Below, one piece after another: positions 17,269 through 25,529 of a DNA stretch of 64,000 bases (positions within the stretch are counted from its first letter, which is position 1; each line of letters opens with the position of its first letter). A program made the position numbers and the translations under genes. A model generated the notes under the pieces. The model ran no database searches. It was given only the letters and a program-made list of their open reading frames with translations, and was not told the DNA's origin. Location: the NCBI GenBank assembly GCA_023230825.1, contig JALNWO010000001.1, forward strand, positions 1-64,000, in the 5' to 3' direction. The stretch is from Acholeplasmataceae bacterium (GTDB lineage: Bacteria; Bacillota_I; Bacilli_A; Acholeplasmatales; Acholeplasmataceae).

Positions 17269-17299
17269 ATAGGGAGTCCTTTAATTAGGACTCCCTATT
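17269..17299 (+). terminator. Hairpin terminator of the recurrent family
   Basis: ATAGGGAGTCC and GGACTCCCTAT around TTTAATTA, followed by TTATG. Confidence 0.8.
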
Positions 17300-17344
17300 T
17301 ATGTCTTTCTTTTTTCTTTTTGTTATAGTAAAGAAATCTCAACT

Positions 17345-17355
17345 ATATATCACTA
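17345..17355 (+). promoter_or_regulatory. Putative phage promoter, variant ATATATCACTA
   Basis: Variant of the recurrent motif, 40 bp upstream of the gene at 17395. Confidence 0.45.
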
Positions 17356-17394
17356 TACTGATATCTATTCTATTAATCATTAGTAAACTTAACA

Positions 17395-17847
17395 ATGGCT
17401 AAATCAAAGAAACCTCGTAAGAAACATAATCCTAACAAAACAACCTTTAATCGACCTCCTCTTTTTAGGTACTCTAAAGAAGAAGGTGAGATGCTAAAAG
17501 AAAGGATCTACTTCCATTTAAGTCGTTTTGAAGATAGAGTAGCTAATGCAGGTGACTATATTGCAATTCGTTTTCGTATTGAAGTAGGTATTAATCTAGC
17601 TGATCACTTTGAGAACAATGAATTCAAACTTCTCTTTCACGCTGCTCTAGATACCTTAACTAAAGTCCTTACTCGTAGAGAGACTTCTGGTAAGTGGGCT
17701 ATGGGTGATAATGAAATAGCTGAACTAAAGTATGCTATTAGTATTGTTGACGAAATCCAAGATAAGACCACTAGAGTAGAACAACTCCCAGCTTTCTTAA
17801 AAGCTAATGAGAATGTTGATAATAGTTTATTTGAACGACTCCCTTAA
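17395..17847 (+). CDS. Hypothetical basic protein
   Basis: 150 aa with a very basic N-terminus (MAKSKKPRKKHNPNK) and a helical body. The basic tail could contact nucleic acid. No family recognised. Followed 20 bp later by another small gene. Confidence 0.72.
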   Translation: MAKSKKPRKKHNPNKTTFNRPPLFRYSKEEGEMLKERIYFHLSRFEDRVANAGDYIAIRFRIEVGINLADHFENNEFKLLFHAALDTLTKVLTRRETSGKWAMGDNEIAELKYAISIVDEIQDKTTRVEQLPAFLKANENVDNSLFERLP

Positions 17848-17867
17848 ATAAAAAGGATAAAATAAAG

Positions 17868-18095
17868 ATGCTTAATTTTAAAGATAGTATTCTTAATTGT
17901 AAAACTGTAGAAGAAGTACGTAGTGTAGCTACAGCTTATCTTTCTCAAGTAGGCGATAGCTTAGAGACCTTTCCTGCTATTGTACGTACTCTAGCTAATT
18001 ATGGAGGTACTATTAGTACTGCTAAGTCTCTTGTTAGCAAGTACTTAGAACCTGTCTTCTTTCTATCTTCTCAAGATAAAGATGGTATGAAATAA
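17868..18095 (+). CDS. Hypothetical small protein
   Basis: 75 aa, helical, no motif recognised. AAAAGGATAAAAT lies upstream. Last gene before the structured RNA candidate. Confidence 0.65.
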   Translation: MLNFKDSILNCKTVEEVRSVATAYLSQVGDSLETFPAIVRTLANYGGTISTAKSLVSKYLEPVFFLSSQDKDGMK

Positions 18096-18119
18096 AAAAA
18101 TATGACTTCTTAGCTATTG

Positions 18120-18245
18120 TATAGGACCTGAGAGAGTTCCTTTCCCTAACGGCTGCTTCCGAGCAGACGGATAAGGGAAGAATTTCTTTCTCACGAAACC
18201 GGAGCCGCAGGTAAAGGTGAGTGACCCATCCCCGGAGGGGCTATA
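18120..18245 (+). ncRNA. Structured RNA candidate of unknown class
   Basis: GC-rich island in AT-rich surroundings with nested complementary segments: TATAG 18120-18124 with CTATA 18241-18245; ACCTG 18126-18130 with CAGGT 18208-18212; AGAGAG 18131-18136 with CTTTCT 18186-18191; TTCCCT 18142-18147 with AGGGAA 18174-18179; an apical CTGCT/TCCG/AGCAG hairpin at 18153-18166; and CCCC/GGA/GGGG at 18230-18240. There is no reading frame across it. I could not match it to a riboswitch, ribozyme, tmRNA or tRNA consensus. The strand is assumed to be that of the flanking genes. Confidence 0.55.
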
Positions 18246-18249
18246 TCAG

Positions 18250-18650
18250 AAAAATATAAGTATACTTATATAACCTATTCTATCCCTTATTATCCTAGTT
18301 AGACCTTAATATTCTTATACTACTTATTATACTTATATAACCCTAGTTAAGTCTTATATAGACTATTGTGAAGGTTATAACTCCTATAGACTTATATAGC
18401 CTCTTTAATAGAGAGTAAAGGGTAATACCACTTATCTCCTTATTATATCCTAGTAGAGACTATAAAACTATAACTACTATAAAGAAGCTATAACTCTATA
18501 ACTTATACTACTTAAATTCTACTACTATAATAAACTCTCTTTACTATTATTAGAATAATTAAAACTCTTAAAACTACTACTAATTTATTGATCTATCTAA
18601 GTACTGTAACTCTTAATAGAGCTATAGTACGAGGTAGGTCTATTTATGCT
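18250..18650. other. AT-rich repetitive non-coding region
   Basis: About 400 bp with no reading frame, dominated by CTTATATA, CTATAA and TACTTAT motifs. TATACTTATATAACC occurs twice (18261-18275 and 18328-18342), and ATAAGTATACTTAT at 18256-18269 is a 14-bp palindrome. Such sequence can serve as an easily melted origin or a regulatory region. Nothing decides between these. Confidence 0.5.
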
Positions 18651-18679
18651 GTTTAACTTCTTATTTAAAGAAATAGATT

Positions 18680-19099
18680 ATGTCTACTACTTTACCTCCT
18701 TTAATTAGTAATCAGTTTAACTTACTATCTGGTCATTACAATACTGTCTTTCCTAATGCTAGATTTGAATTAATTCTAGATGGAGAGGATTATAATTCTA
18801 GAGTTAAAGGGTATGCTTTAGAATTGATGCTTAGGAAGTTACTTCAAGGTAGTCATGATGAAGGGGGTGATTTGATTAGATTGAGTGACTTTAAGACTAT
18901 TATTAAGTTAACTGTTATTAGAGATAATAGTAGATATGATGGTTATTTAGATTATCTACACGTTGAAACTATCTTTAGTGCTTTTGAGGGGATTAAACTT
19001 TCTTCTCTTAGTTTAGAGGTTTATAAGGACTATAGTCAGTTTATATTGAATAGTTGTGGTATTGAGTTTAGTGAAGGTGTATTTCGTTTTAGTAGTTAA
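18680..19099 (+). CDS. Hypothetical protein
   Basis: 139 aa, mixed alpha/beta, no family recognised. First gene of a run 18680-20408 that ends with phoH. Upstream AAAGAAATAG is a weak ribosome binding site. Confidence 0.7.
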   Translation: MSTTLPPLISNQFNLLSGHYNTVFPNARFELILDGEDYNSRVKGYALELMLRKLLQGSHDEGGDLIRLSDFKTIIKLTVIRDNSRYDGYLDYLHVETIFSAFEGIKLSSLSLEVYKDYSQFILNSCGIEFSEGVFRFSS

Positions 19100-19119
19100 G
19101 TTTACTGAGAGTGGAGCTA

Positions 19120-19548
19120 ATGGAACGGTTTAAAGAGTTAGTAGTGGGATTAAGTATTAGTAGTGGATTACTTGTTAAGCCTTTAAATGACAATATGAGG
19201 ATTATATTAGAGACTAGGGATGGTGGTCTTTCTGTATATGAGTGCTCTAATGAGCGTTTAGGGGCTTTTAAGAGGGTAGTTAATATACTGACTTATGCTA
19301 AGGTAATTAAACCTGAGGACAGAGCTATTAATCAGTTAGCTATCTACTTTGAATGTATTCATGGTAAGTGTTATAGTGAGTTATCTGGGGAAGAATTAGA
19401 AGTATTAGCTGAGTGTATGTTGAGTGCTTTTAAGTTGAAGATAATTGAGGGTGTGGTAGTACTAGATGTTACTGGCGGTAAAGAGCATAAGAGAAAGGAG
19501 TTGGGACCTCCTAGTAAACCTCCTCTACAGTACGATAGTTCGTTATAA
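19120..19548 (+). CDS. Hypothetical protein
   Basis: 142 aa. ATG 19120 is chosen because TGGAG sits just before it; an in-frame GTG at 19111 lacks a ribosome binding site. Polar C-terminus ending PPSKPPLQYDSSL. Not recognised. Confidence 0.68.
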   Translation: MERFKELVVGLSISSGLLVKPLNDNMRIILETRDGGLSVYECSNERLGAFKRVVNILTYAKVIKPEDRAINQLAIYFECIHGKCYSELSGEELEVLAECMLSAFKLKIIEGVVVLDVTGGKEHKRKELGPPSKPPLQYDSSL

Positions 19549-19646
19549 AGATAAAGGATAAATAAAGGTTTATTTATATTCTACTATCTCATGGTAGTAA
19601 TTGTATTTTTATTCTATTTAAAATGAGATAGAGGAAGGTTACCTTT

Positions 19647-20408
19647 ATGAGTCGACTAGTAAGAAAGCAAGCTAGAGCTAAGAAGAATAAAGCACAAAGA
19701 AGTACTCGTAGTAGTGAGTATAATCGAGAAGTGGAATTAGAGGTGTTAGCTCAAGAAGAATACCAGCAAAATAAGAGGAGATTCTTTAAACTATCTCCTA
19801 GAAATGCTAATCAAGGTTTACTCATTGAGAACATGAGACATTTTAGATTGAACTTTGTATTAGGTCCTGCTGGTTGTGGTAAGACTTTTGTAGCTACCTT
19901 ATTTGCTTGTGACTTATTAGAAAGAAATATCATTGAGAAGATCGTAGTGACTCGTCCTATGGTAGGGTGTGATGAGGACTATGGATTTGTACCTGGTACT
20001 GAGGCTGAGAAGTATTCTGGGTGGGTAGGGCCTGTTATGGAGGTTTTAGAGGGTTATTTTGGTAAGACTCGGGTACAGAACTACCTTAACATGGGAAAGA
20101 TCGCTATGAAGCCTCTGATGAATATGAGAGGCAGTACTTTTAGGAACTCTTTTGTTATTTTAGATGAAGCTCAGAATACGACTGTAGGACAGATGAAGAT
20201 GTTCTTAACGCGTATTGGTGAAGGTAGCTCTATTATAGTTAATGGTGATATGGAGCAATCTGATCTACCTAGAGGGGTGAGTAATGGTCTTAGTGATGCA
20301 TACGAGCGTTTACAAGGCTCTCAACATCTAGGGGTAGTAGAGTTTACTGAGAATGACATTGTAAGAGATCCATTAGTTCGTGAGATCTTAAAAGCTTATA
20401 GAAAGTAA
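19647..20408 (+). CDS. phoH: PhoH-like ATPase
   Basis: 253 aa. Basic N-terminal 25 residues (RKQARAKKNKAQR), Walker A GPAGCGKT at 73-80, the conserved VTRPMVGCDEDYGFVPG segment, Walker B FVILDEAQN at 169-177, and a sensor-like VNGDMEQSDLPRG. PhoH proteins are P-loop NTPases common in large phages. Their role is unsettled, with RNA metabolism and stress response proposed. GAGGAAGG lies upstream. Confidence 0.95.
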   Translation: MSRLVRKQARAKKNKAQRSTRSSEYNREVELEVLAQEEYQQNKRRFFKLSPRNANQGLLIENMRHFRLNFVLGPAGCGKTFVATLFACDLLERNIIEKIVVTRPMVGCDEDYGFVPGTEAEKYSGWVGPVMEVLEGYFGKTRVQNYLNMGKIAMKPLMNMRGSTFRNSFVILDEAQNTTVGQMKMFLTRIGEGSSIIVNGDMEQSDLPRGVSNGLSDAYERLQGSQHLGVVEFTENDIVRDPLVREILKAYRK

Positions 20409-20416
20409 TACGTCAT

Positions 20417-20444
20417 AATTGGGAGAGTAAATAACTCTCCCAAT
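20417..20444 (+). terminator. Rho-independent terminator after phoH
   Basis: AATTGGGAGAGT and ACTCTCCCAATT, followed by TATGC. Confidence 0.8.
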
Positions 20445-20483
20445 TTATGCTCTATGCTTATTAACATAGGAAATAGAATTACT

Positions 20484-21101
20484 ATGACTACAACTACTAG
20501 TAAAACTGTAGAAGAAGTATTCTTTGATAAAGAACTGATAGAAGGAATCGTTAAAAGCAGTATTGAGCTTTCTGTTGCTAATAATAAGAGAAGAATAGAA
20601 AAGCTAGAGAGTACATTAGATACGGTTATTGATCATGTTTACCGTACTAATAGAGAGAAGGTAGTTTTAGTTATTATTCCTACTTTTATTAAAAATACTT
20701 ATACTCTTGATGAATTCAGAGCATTGGTTAAAAACTTTCAATTCTTAGCTGAAGATAAATATGAAGGATTAATGGCTTCAGTTGTAAATATAAATCCAAT
20801 TTATATTGAAGAAGAAGAGCAGTTGGGATGGACTAAGCTGATGGACTTAAATAAAGATCCATCGATGTATAAGGGAGATTTTACATTCTTAGTATTTCAA
20901 GTTTTTAATGAATTCTTAAACACGAGTCCTGGTACTGATTTTGAAGTACAAATTTTAGCTGGGAGGATGAGTTTAGAACAATGGGAAACTTATACTGATA
21001 AAGTAAGTGTATGTGAGTGGCTGCCTTATATCCTTACCAAACCTCTGAGAAAAACAAAAGATTTTTGGACTGATACAACAAGACCCATTAGTAATATTTA
21101 A
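20484..21101 (+). CDS. Hypothetical protein
   Basis: 205 aa from ATG 20484 (AGGAAA upstream). An in-frame ATG at 20454 lies inside the terminator tail and is less likely. N-terminal helix, then alternating strands and helices. No family recognised. Confidence 0.7.
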   Translation: MTTTTSKTVEEVFFDKELIEGIVKSSIELSVANNKRRIEKLESTLDTVIDHVYRTNREKVVLVIIPTFIKNTYTLDEFRALVKNFQFLAEDKYEGLMASVVNINPIYIEEEEQLGWTKLMDLNKDPSMYKGDFTFLVFQVFNEFLNTSPGTDFEVQILAGRMSLEQWETYTDKVSVCEWLPYILTKPLRKTKDFWTDTTRPISNI

Positions 21102-21119
21102 GATTAGAGTATGATCAGT

Positions 21120-21150
21120 AGAGAGGTTGGGTATATCCCTCTCTTTATGC
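21120..21150 (+). terminator. Hairpin terminator
   Basis: AGAGAGG and CCTCTCT followed by TTATGCC. Confidence 0.65.
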
Positions 21151-21214
21151 CTTGCTTTTATTTTTAATAAAAAATGACATCTATTAATACGTTGAATACC
21201 AATAAAGGCTTTAT

Positions 21215-21943
21215 ATGAATCTAAATAATAAACTATACCAAGCTGGTAAGTATCAATTACTCGTACCTACTTATCAAGAAGATGGTTTTGTACCATTTAG
21301 AGAGCGTGATGGGCTAGCTATTCAATCTGAGGTCAGTGAGCAGTTTGAAGATATTCTAGGTAAGGAGTTATTTCAATGTTTGTTACTTGTTTATAAAGAT
21401 TCCCATAATGACCAACCTTATCATAACTTATTACATATGGTCTGTGTAGCTGACATTGCTTATCAGATTGCACTAGCTTCTAAGAGCGAGTTTGATGTAG
21501 TGTCCCTATTGTTAGCTGGTCTATTCCATGATTCTAATCATAGTGGAGGGTTTGCAGCTGACGATACCAACATTCGATTAGCTACTAATTCTCTACGAAG
21601 AGTAACTATTAACGCTGTACACTATAATGACGAAGCATTAGATGAATTCTGGAAACTAATTGTTAAAGCACAAAGAATCATTGTTGAAACAGAATACATG
21701 AATGGTAAGTTTACTCATGAACCTACCACTTTTGAGTCGATGTGTATCCGAGATGCTGATCTCTTAATGGTGGCTACACCTTATTTTAAAGATATCTTCT
21801 TTCCTGGATTGGTTGAGGAAATGAAAGTGTCTCTTGGTAAAGACTTCTCAATGACTTATGAAGATAATCTGAATTGGTTAAAGAAACAAGTCTTTTATAC
21901 TGAAGCTGGTAAGCAGATGTTAGACGAAACTATTAGTAATTGA
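21215..21943 (+). CDS. HD-domain phosphohydrolase, phosphodiesterase-like
   Basis: 242 aa metal-dependent hydrolase. YHNLLH at 69-74, HD at 105-106 inside GLFHDSNHSGG, and a later RDADLL supply the H...HD...D ligands. The YHNxxH followed by HDxxHxG spacing resembles cyclic-nucleotide phosphodiesterases more than YfbR-type nucleotidases, although the family signature is not complete. Substrate unknown: it could hydrolyse a cyclic nucleotide or a dNTP/dNMP. The dCTP deaminase gene follows 42 bp later. Confidence 0.78.
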   Translation: MNLNNKLYQAGKYQLLVPTYQEDGFVPFRERDGLAIQSEVSEQFEDILGKELFQCLLLVYKDSHNDQPYHNLLHMVCVADIAYQIALASKSEFDVVSLLLAGLFHDSNHSGGFAADDTNIRLATNSLRRVTINAVHYNDEALDEFWKLIVKAQRIIVETEYMNGKFTHEPTTFESMCIRDADLLMVATPYFKDIFFPGLVEEMKVSLGKDFSMTYEDNLNWLKKQVFYTEAGKQMLDETISN

Positions 21944-21985
21944 CACCAACCCACTAAACTAGAGAAAAATTTAAAGGATTTAGAA

Positions 21986-22573
21986 ATGAGTATTCTATCA
22001 GATATTGAAATTAAAAGGTCAGTTAAAGAAAATAACATGATTAAACCTTTTATCCAACATCAAGTAAAGGTAAGACCTAAGAAAGACAATCATACTGAAG
22101 TAGAGAAAATTGTTAGTTTTGGACTCTCATCAGGTGGGTATGATGTTCGTTTAGATAATCAATTTAAAATATTCACGAATGTTAATAACTCACTTCTTGA
22201 TCCATTAGCGATGAAAAATGATTATTATGTAGACCATATTGGTGATACATGTATCATTCCTCCTAATAGCTATATCCTAGGATTAACAATTGAAGAGTTT
22301 GATATTCCTCGTGATGTATTAGTTGTTGCTGTAGGTAAGAGTACTTATGCTCGACTAGGTCTCTCAGTTAATGTTACACCTATTGAACCTGGCTTTAAAG
22401 GTAAGGTAGTTATTGAGATCGCTAATCAAACACCTATTCCTGCTGTTGTTCATGCGAATATGGGTATTGCTCAATTCTTATTCTTGCAAATGAGTAGTGA
22501 GTGTGAAGTTTCCTATAATGATCGCAATGGTAAATACCAAAACCAACAGTGTTTGCAAACAGCAATAGTTTAA
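21986..22573 (+). CDS. dcd: dCTP deaminase-like protein
   Basis: 195 aa trimeric dCTP deaminase/dUTPase superfamily protein. FGLSSGGYDVRL, GKSTYARLGL and TPIEPGFKGKVVIEI (catalytic Glu in the EPG motif) match dCTP deaminase, and the length is typical. Converts dCTP to dUTP, feeding thymidylate synthesis. Fits with the reductase and dihydrofolate reductase upstream. AAAGGA precedes the ATG. Confidence 0.93.
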   Translation: MSILSDIEIKRSVKENNMIKPFIQHQVKVRPKKDNHTEVEKIVSFGLSSGGYDVRLDNQFKIFTNVNNSLLDPLAMKNDYYVDHIGDTCIIPPNSYILGLTIEEFDIPRDVLVVAVGKSTYARLGLSVNVTPIEPGFKGKVVIEIANQTPIPAVVHANMGIAQFLFLQMSSECEVSYNDRNGKYQNQQCLQTAIV

Positions 22574-22766
22574 TAGGAAAAGACAAAGTGTTAGGTTATA
22601 GGTATCTAGATGAATCAGGAAATCCTATTATCTCAAGCATGTCTTCATAATTCTTTCTGAGATAAAGTGCGTTATTGAAGAGAAAGATAACTTTGAAGAA
22701 CTGATTAAAGGCCATATAACTAAATATGTCCTTTACACTCCTTCAGGATTAACTCATTCAAAACCT

Positions 22767-23105
22767 ATGAAAGATCCAATTCCAGAAGAGACATATACTA
22801 TCTCTTTCCCTACTGAAGGTGAATTTTCATATAGTGTAAAGATTAACGATAAGTTTACCTATATTCCTACTCCTTTTGTATTTATGGATCGATTTAATAA
22901 AGTAGGTGGATATAGACTCGTTATTAAAGAGAAACTAGTAAAGACTGGAAAGTCTTTTCTCTCGCTGACTAAAGAGAAAAGTTACTTTGAGCTTTATAAA
23001 GTGATGGAAGTAGATGGTATTTCTTATATCTCTGAAAATAAACTAGAGAGTTTAGAATTATCTGGAGATCATCTTGATATAATGAAAAGGTATAAATACA
23101 TTTAA
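22767..23105 (+). CDS. Hypothetical protein, 5' part possibly frameshifted
   Basis: 112 aa from the first ATG, but that ATG has no ribosome binding site and the same frame is open back to 22614 with protein-like sequence (SEIKCVIEEKDNFEELIKGH). In another frame GTG 22588, with AGGAAAAG upstream, encodes LGYRYLDESGNPIISSMSS and then a stop. The true gene may begin at 22588 and carry a frameshift near 22640. Function not recognised. Confidence 0.55.
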   Translation: MKDPIPEETYTISFPTEGEFSYSVKINDKFTYIPTPFVFMDRFNKVGGYRLVIKEKLVKTGKSFLSLTKEKSYFELYKVMEVDGISYISENKLESLELSGDHLDIMKRYKYI

Positions 23106-23120
23106 GGATTAATAAAGTTT

Positions 23121-23561
23121 ATGTCTGTATTTACTAAGTTTGATACTTCTTTAAAATTGGAATATTTACCTGAAGTTAGTAAGCATGATTATAGTAAGTG
23201 GAAGGTGTTAGAACCTTTTAACTTTTATTCATTAGAGAATAGGTTCTCTAGAGTATCAGGTGAAGCTATTCATATTTGTGTACATAAAGGCTTCATTACA
23301 GATGGAGCTACTGTACCTCGTATTTTCTGGGCATTACTACCACCACTTGGTCATTACGGACAAGCTGCTGTCTTACATGACTATTGCCGTTTTATTGGGG
23401 TCGCTTACTTAAATGCAGACTTCACTGATCCTATTGTTCTAAGTACTAAAGATGCAGATAGAATCTTTTTAGAAGCAATGAAAGTATTAGGGGTGGGAAA
23501 GTTTAAACGACATTTAATGTATTGTGCTGTAAGAGCATACTCCATTATTAAAAGAGCCTAA
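23121..23561 (+). CDS. DUF1353 family protein
   Basis: 146 aa with the DUF1353 signature: GFITDGATVPRIFWALLPP at about 64-82, AAVLHDYCRF, then DADRIFLEAM and a helical end. The conserved Asp and His residues suggest a metal-dependent activity, but the role of the family in phages is unknown. Downstream of the dCTP deaminase region and closed by a terminator. Confidence 0.85.
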   Translation: MSVFTKFDTSLKLEYLPEVSKHDYSKWKVLEPFNFYSLENRFSRVSGEAIHICVHKGFITDGATVPRIFWALLPPLGHYGQAAVLHDYCRFIGVAYLNADFTDPIVLSTKDADRIFLEAMKVLGVGKFKRHLMYCAVRAYSIIKRA

Positions 23562-23581
23562 TAATAGAAAAAGAGCAAAAT

Positions 23582-23612
23582 AAAGAGGAATTAGTATTCC
23601 TCTTTTTATGCC
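23582..23612 (+). terminator. Rho-independent terminator
   Basis: AAAGAGGAAT, loop TAGT, ATTCCTCTTT plus T run and TATGCC. Confidence 0.85.
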
Positions 23613-23691
23613 TTATATTTATTTTGTGATCCATTAACCTATTAAGAATAGAAATGAAAACCTTTATGTAATAGTTAAAATCTATATAAAT

Positions 23692-23702
23692 ACATATCAC
23701 TA
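23692..23702 (+). promoter_or_regulatory. Putative phage promoter motif ACATATCACTA
   Basis: Exact copy of the C variant of the motif, 28 bp upstream of the radical SAM gene. Confidence 0.5.
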
Positions 23703-23729
23703 TTATAGTGAGTAATAATAGAGAAAGCT

Positions 23730-24593
23730 ATGATCATACAACATAAATCCAGGTTAGATAACAGTGTTAACTTTATCTTTCCTACAGGTGAAGAAGCTAG
23801 ATATGTTAATCGAGAAGATGATAAACTTCTTATTTACCTCTCATCTCAAACAGGATGTAAACAAGCATGTAGGTTTTGTCACTTAACTCAGACAAAGCAA
23901 GTAGAAGATACGAATGTTAGCTATACTGACCTTATCAAGCAATTCGATATGGTTTACGAACATTACTACAAGTTTGTTGAAGCAGAGATTATTAAACCAG
24001 CAGATACTATTCATTTAAATTTCATGGCTAGAGGAGAGCCTTTACTCAATGCTAGTGTAGTTAGGTCAAATGACTGGGTTAATAAAGAAGAATTTTCCTT
24101 AAACCATTTTAAAGAAAGAAGATTGAATGTCTCTACAATTATCCCTAAAGACTATCATCCAGATAGCTTTAGTGTAGAATTATATCCTACTCACTTCTTC
24201 TATTCCTTATATAGTCTAAATACAGACTTTAGGAAACGTTGGTTACCTAACGCTCTTGATCCTGAAGAAGCTTTTCATTTACTGAATGAGTATAGTGTAA
24301 AGACTGCTATTCCTATTACTATTCACCATACTCTCATTAAAGGTGAGAATGATAGTGTAGAAGAAGCTCTACTCATTCAACAATATATGTCTCGCTTCAA
24401 AATAAGTCCTAGGTTCAATTTAGTCAGGTATAACCCATATTCATCACTACAAGGTGAAGAATCGTCTGAGGAGGCTATTAAAGCTTATCTAGAGGTAATT
24501 AAACCTTATAGTCAAAGAGTTAGAATTGTTCCTAGAGTAGGTAGGGATGTTTTTGCAAGTTGTGGGACTTTCTTTGATTTTAATGCTAAATAA
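23730..24593 (+). CDS. RlmN/Cfr-like radical SAM protein
   Basis: 287 aa. The iron-sulfur cluster motif is C43-KQA-C47-RF-C50 after SSQTG, as in RlmN/Cfr. MARGEPLLNA resembles the GMGEPLLN motif, and the C-terminal RVGRDVFASCG keeps the methyl-carrying cysteine position (C278). RlmN and Cfr methylate C2 or C8 of adenosines in rRNA or tRNA. The N-terminal accessory domain of RlmN is missing, and the cysteine that precedes SSQ in RlmN (E. coli C118) is Tyr36 here. Substrate and mechanism may therefore differ. The DHH gene starts 6 bp later. Confidence 0.85.
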   Translation: MIIQHKSRLDNSVNFIFPTGEEARYVNREDDKLLIYLSSQTGCKQACRFCHLTQTKQVEDTNVSYTDLIKQFDMVYEHYYKFVEAEIIKPADTIHLNFMARGEPLLNASVVRSNDWVNKEEFSLNHFKERRLNVSTIIPKDYHPDSFSVELYPTHFFYSLYSLNTDFRKRWLPNALDPEEAFHLLNEYSVKTAIPITIHHTLIKGENDSVEEALLIQQYMSRFKISPRFNLVRYNPYSSLQGEESSEEAIKAYLEVIKPYSQRVRIVPRVGRDVFASCGTFFDFNAK

Positions 24594-24599
24594 GAAACT

Positions 24600-25478
24600 A
24601 TGAATAATACTCCTATTTTTATTCTCTACCATTCTAATTGTCTAGACGGTAGTGGAGCTGCTTTAGCAGCCTATATGCATTTCCAAGATAATGAGAACTT
24701 AAACCTCATTCCAGTCCAGTATAACAAACCTTTACCAAAAGAGCTTTTGGAATATAAAGAGTTATCTAAAGCATATGTTTACATTGTAGACTTTAGTTAC
24801 TCAAGAGACATCTTAGATGAGTTAGAACAACAAGTAGCTCATTTACAAGTCATCGATCATCATAAGACAGCACAAGAAGCTTTAAAGTGCTGTTCTTATG
24901 CTATCTTTGACATGCATAAGTCTGGTGCTGTACTAACCTACGAATTCTTTAACCCAGGTAAAGAAGTTCCTTTGTTCTTTAAGCTAATTAGTGACAGAGA
25001 TCTATGGAAGTGGGAATATTCTGAAACGAAAGATTTCTGTTCTGCTCTAGATGTCGTAGATAAGAATAACTTTGAAGAATGGGTAGAAGCATTTAAATCC
25101 TTTCAAGAAGATCCTGAAGCGTTTCTTAAAGAAGGAAGTGTGGTTAGTAAGTACAAGAATGTTTTAGTAAAGAAAGCTGCTAGGACAAGTAAGATCGTCA
25201 TTTTTAAAGGTTATAAAGTGCCTATTTTAAATGCTACGAATTTCATTAGTGAGATAGGTAGTTATTTAAATGAAAGCTTAGATCCGAAACATCCATTTAG
25301 TATTTCTTACTTTATCACTAACGCTAATGAAGCAGTTTTAAGCTTCAGGAGTAGAAAGGGTGAAGTAGATGTTGAAGTACTTGCAAAGGAGTTAGGTGGT
25401 GGTGGTCATGCCTCTGCTGCTGGAGCAACAGTAAGTATTGAGAAATTACAAGAGATCCTCAATAATACTGCCTCTTAA
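24600..25478 (+). CDS. DHH/DHHA1 phosphoesterase
   Basis: 292 aa. HSNCLDGSGAALA (D16), an acidic VDFSY strand, the VIDHHKTAQ DHH motif, SDRDLWKW, and C-terminal GGGGHASAAG (DHHA1 substrate-binding loop). The family includes nanoRNases, pAp phosphatases and cyclic dinucleotide hydrolases. Here it could recycle short RNAs or destroy a nucleotide signal. Likely co-transcribed with the radical SAM gene. Confidence 0.9.
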   Translation: MNNTPIFILYHSNCLDGSGAALAAYMHFQDNENLNLIPVQYNKPLPKELLEYKELSKAYVYIVDFSYSRDILDELEQQVAHLQVIDHHKTAQEALKCCSYAIFDMHKSGAVLTYEFFNPGKEVPLFFKLISDRDLWKWEYSETKDFCSALDVVDKNNFEEWVEAFKSFQEDPEAFLKEGSVVSKYKNVLVKKAARTSKIVIFKGYKVPILNATNFISEIGSYLNESLDPKHPFSISYFITNANEAVLSFRSRKGEVDVEVLAKELGGGGHASAAGATVSIEKLQEILNNTAS

Positions 25479-25529
25479 ATAGAAGTCTATTAAAAATCAA
25501 TCTTTAAATCAAAAAGGAATTAACTAATT

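Noticed and set aside
18120-18245. Hammerhead ribozyme in the structured RNA
   Set aside because: GAAAC is present after a helix, but the preceding CTGAGAG does not match CUGANGA and no cleavage-site UH fits.
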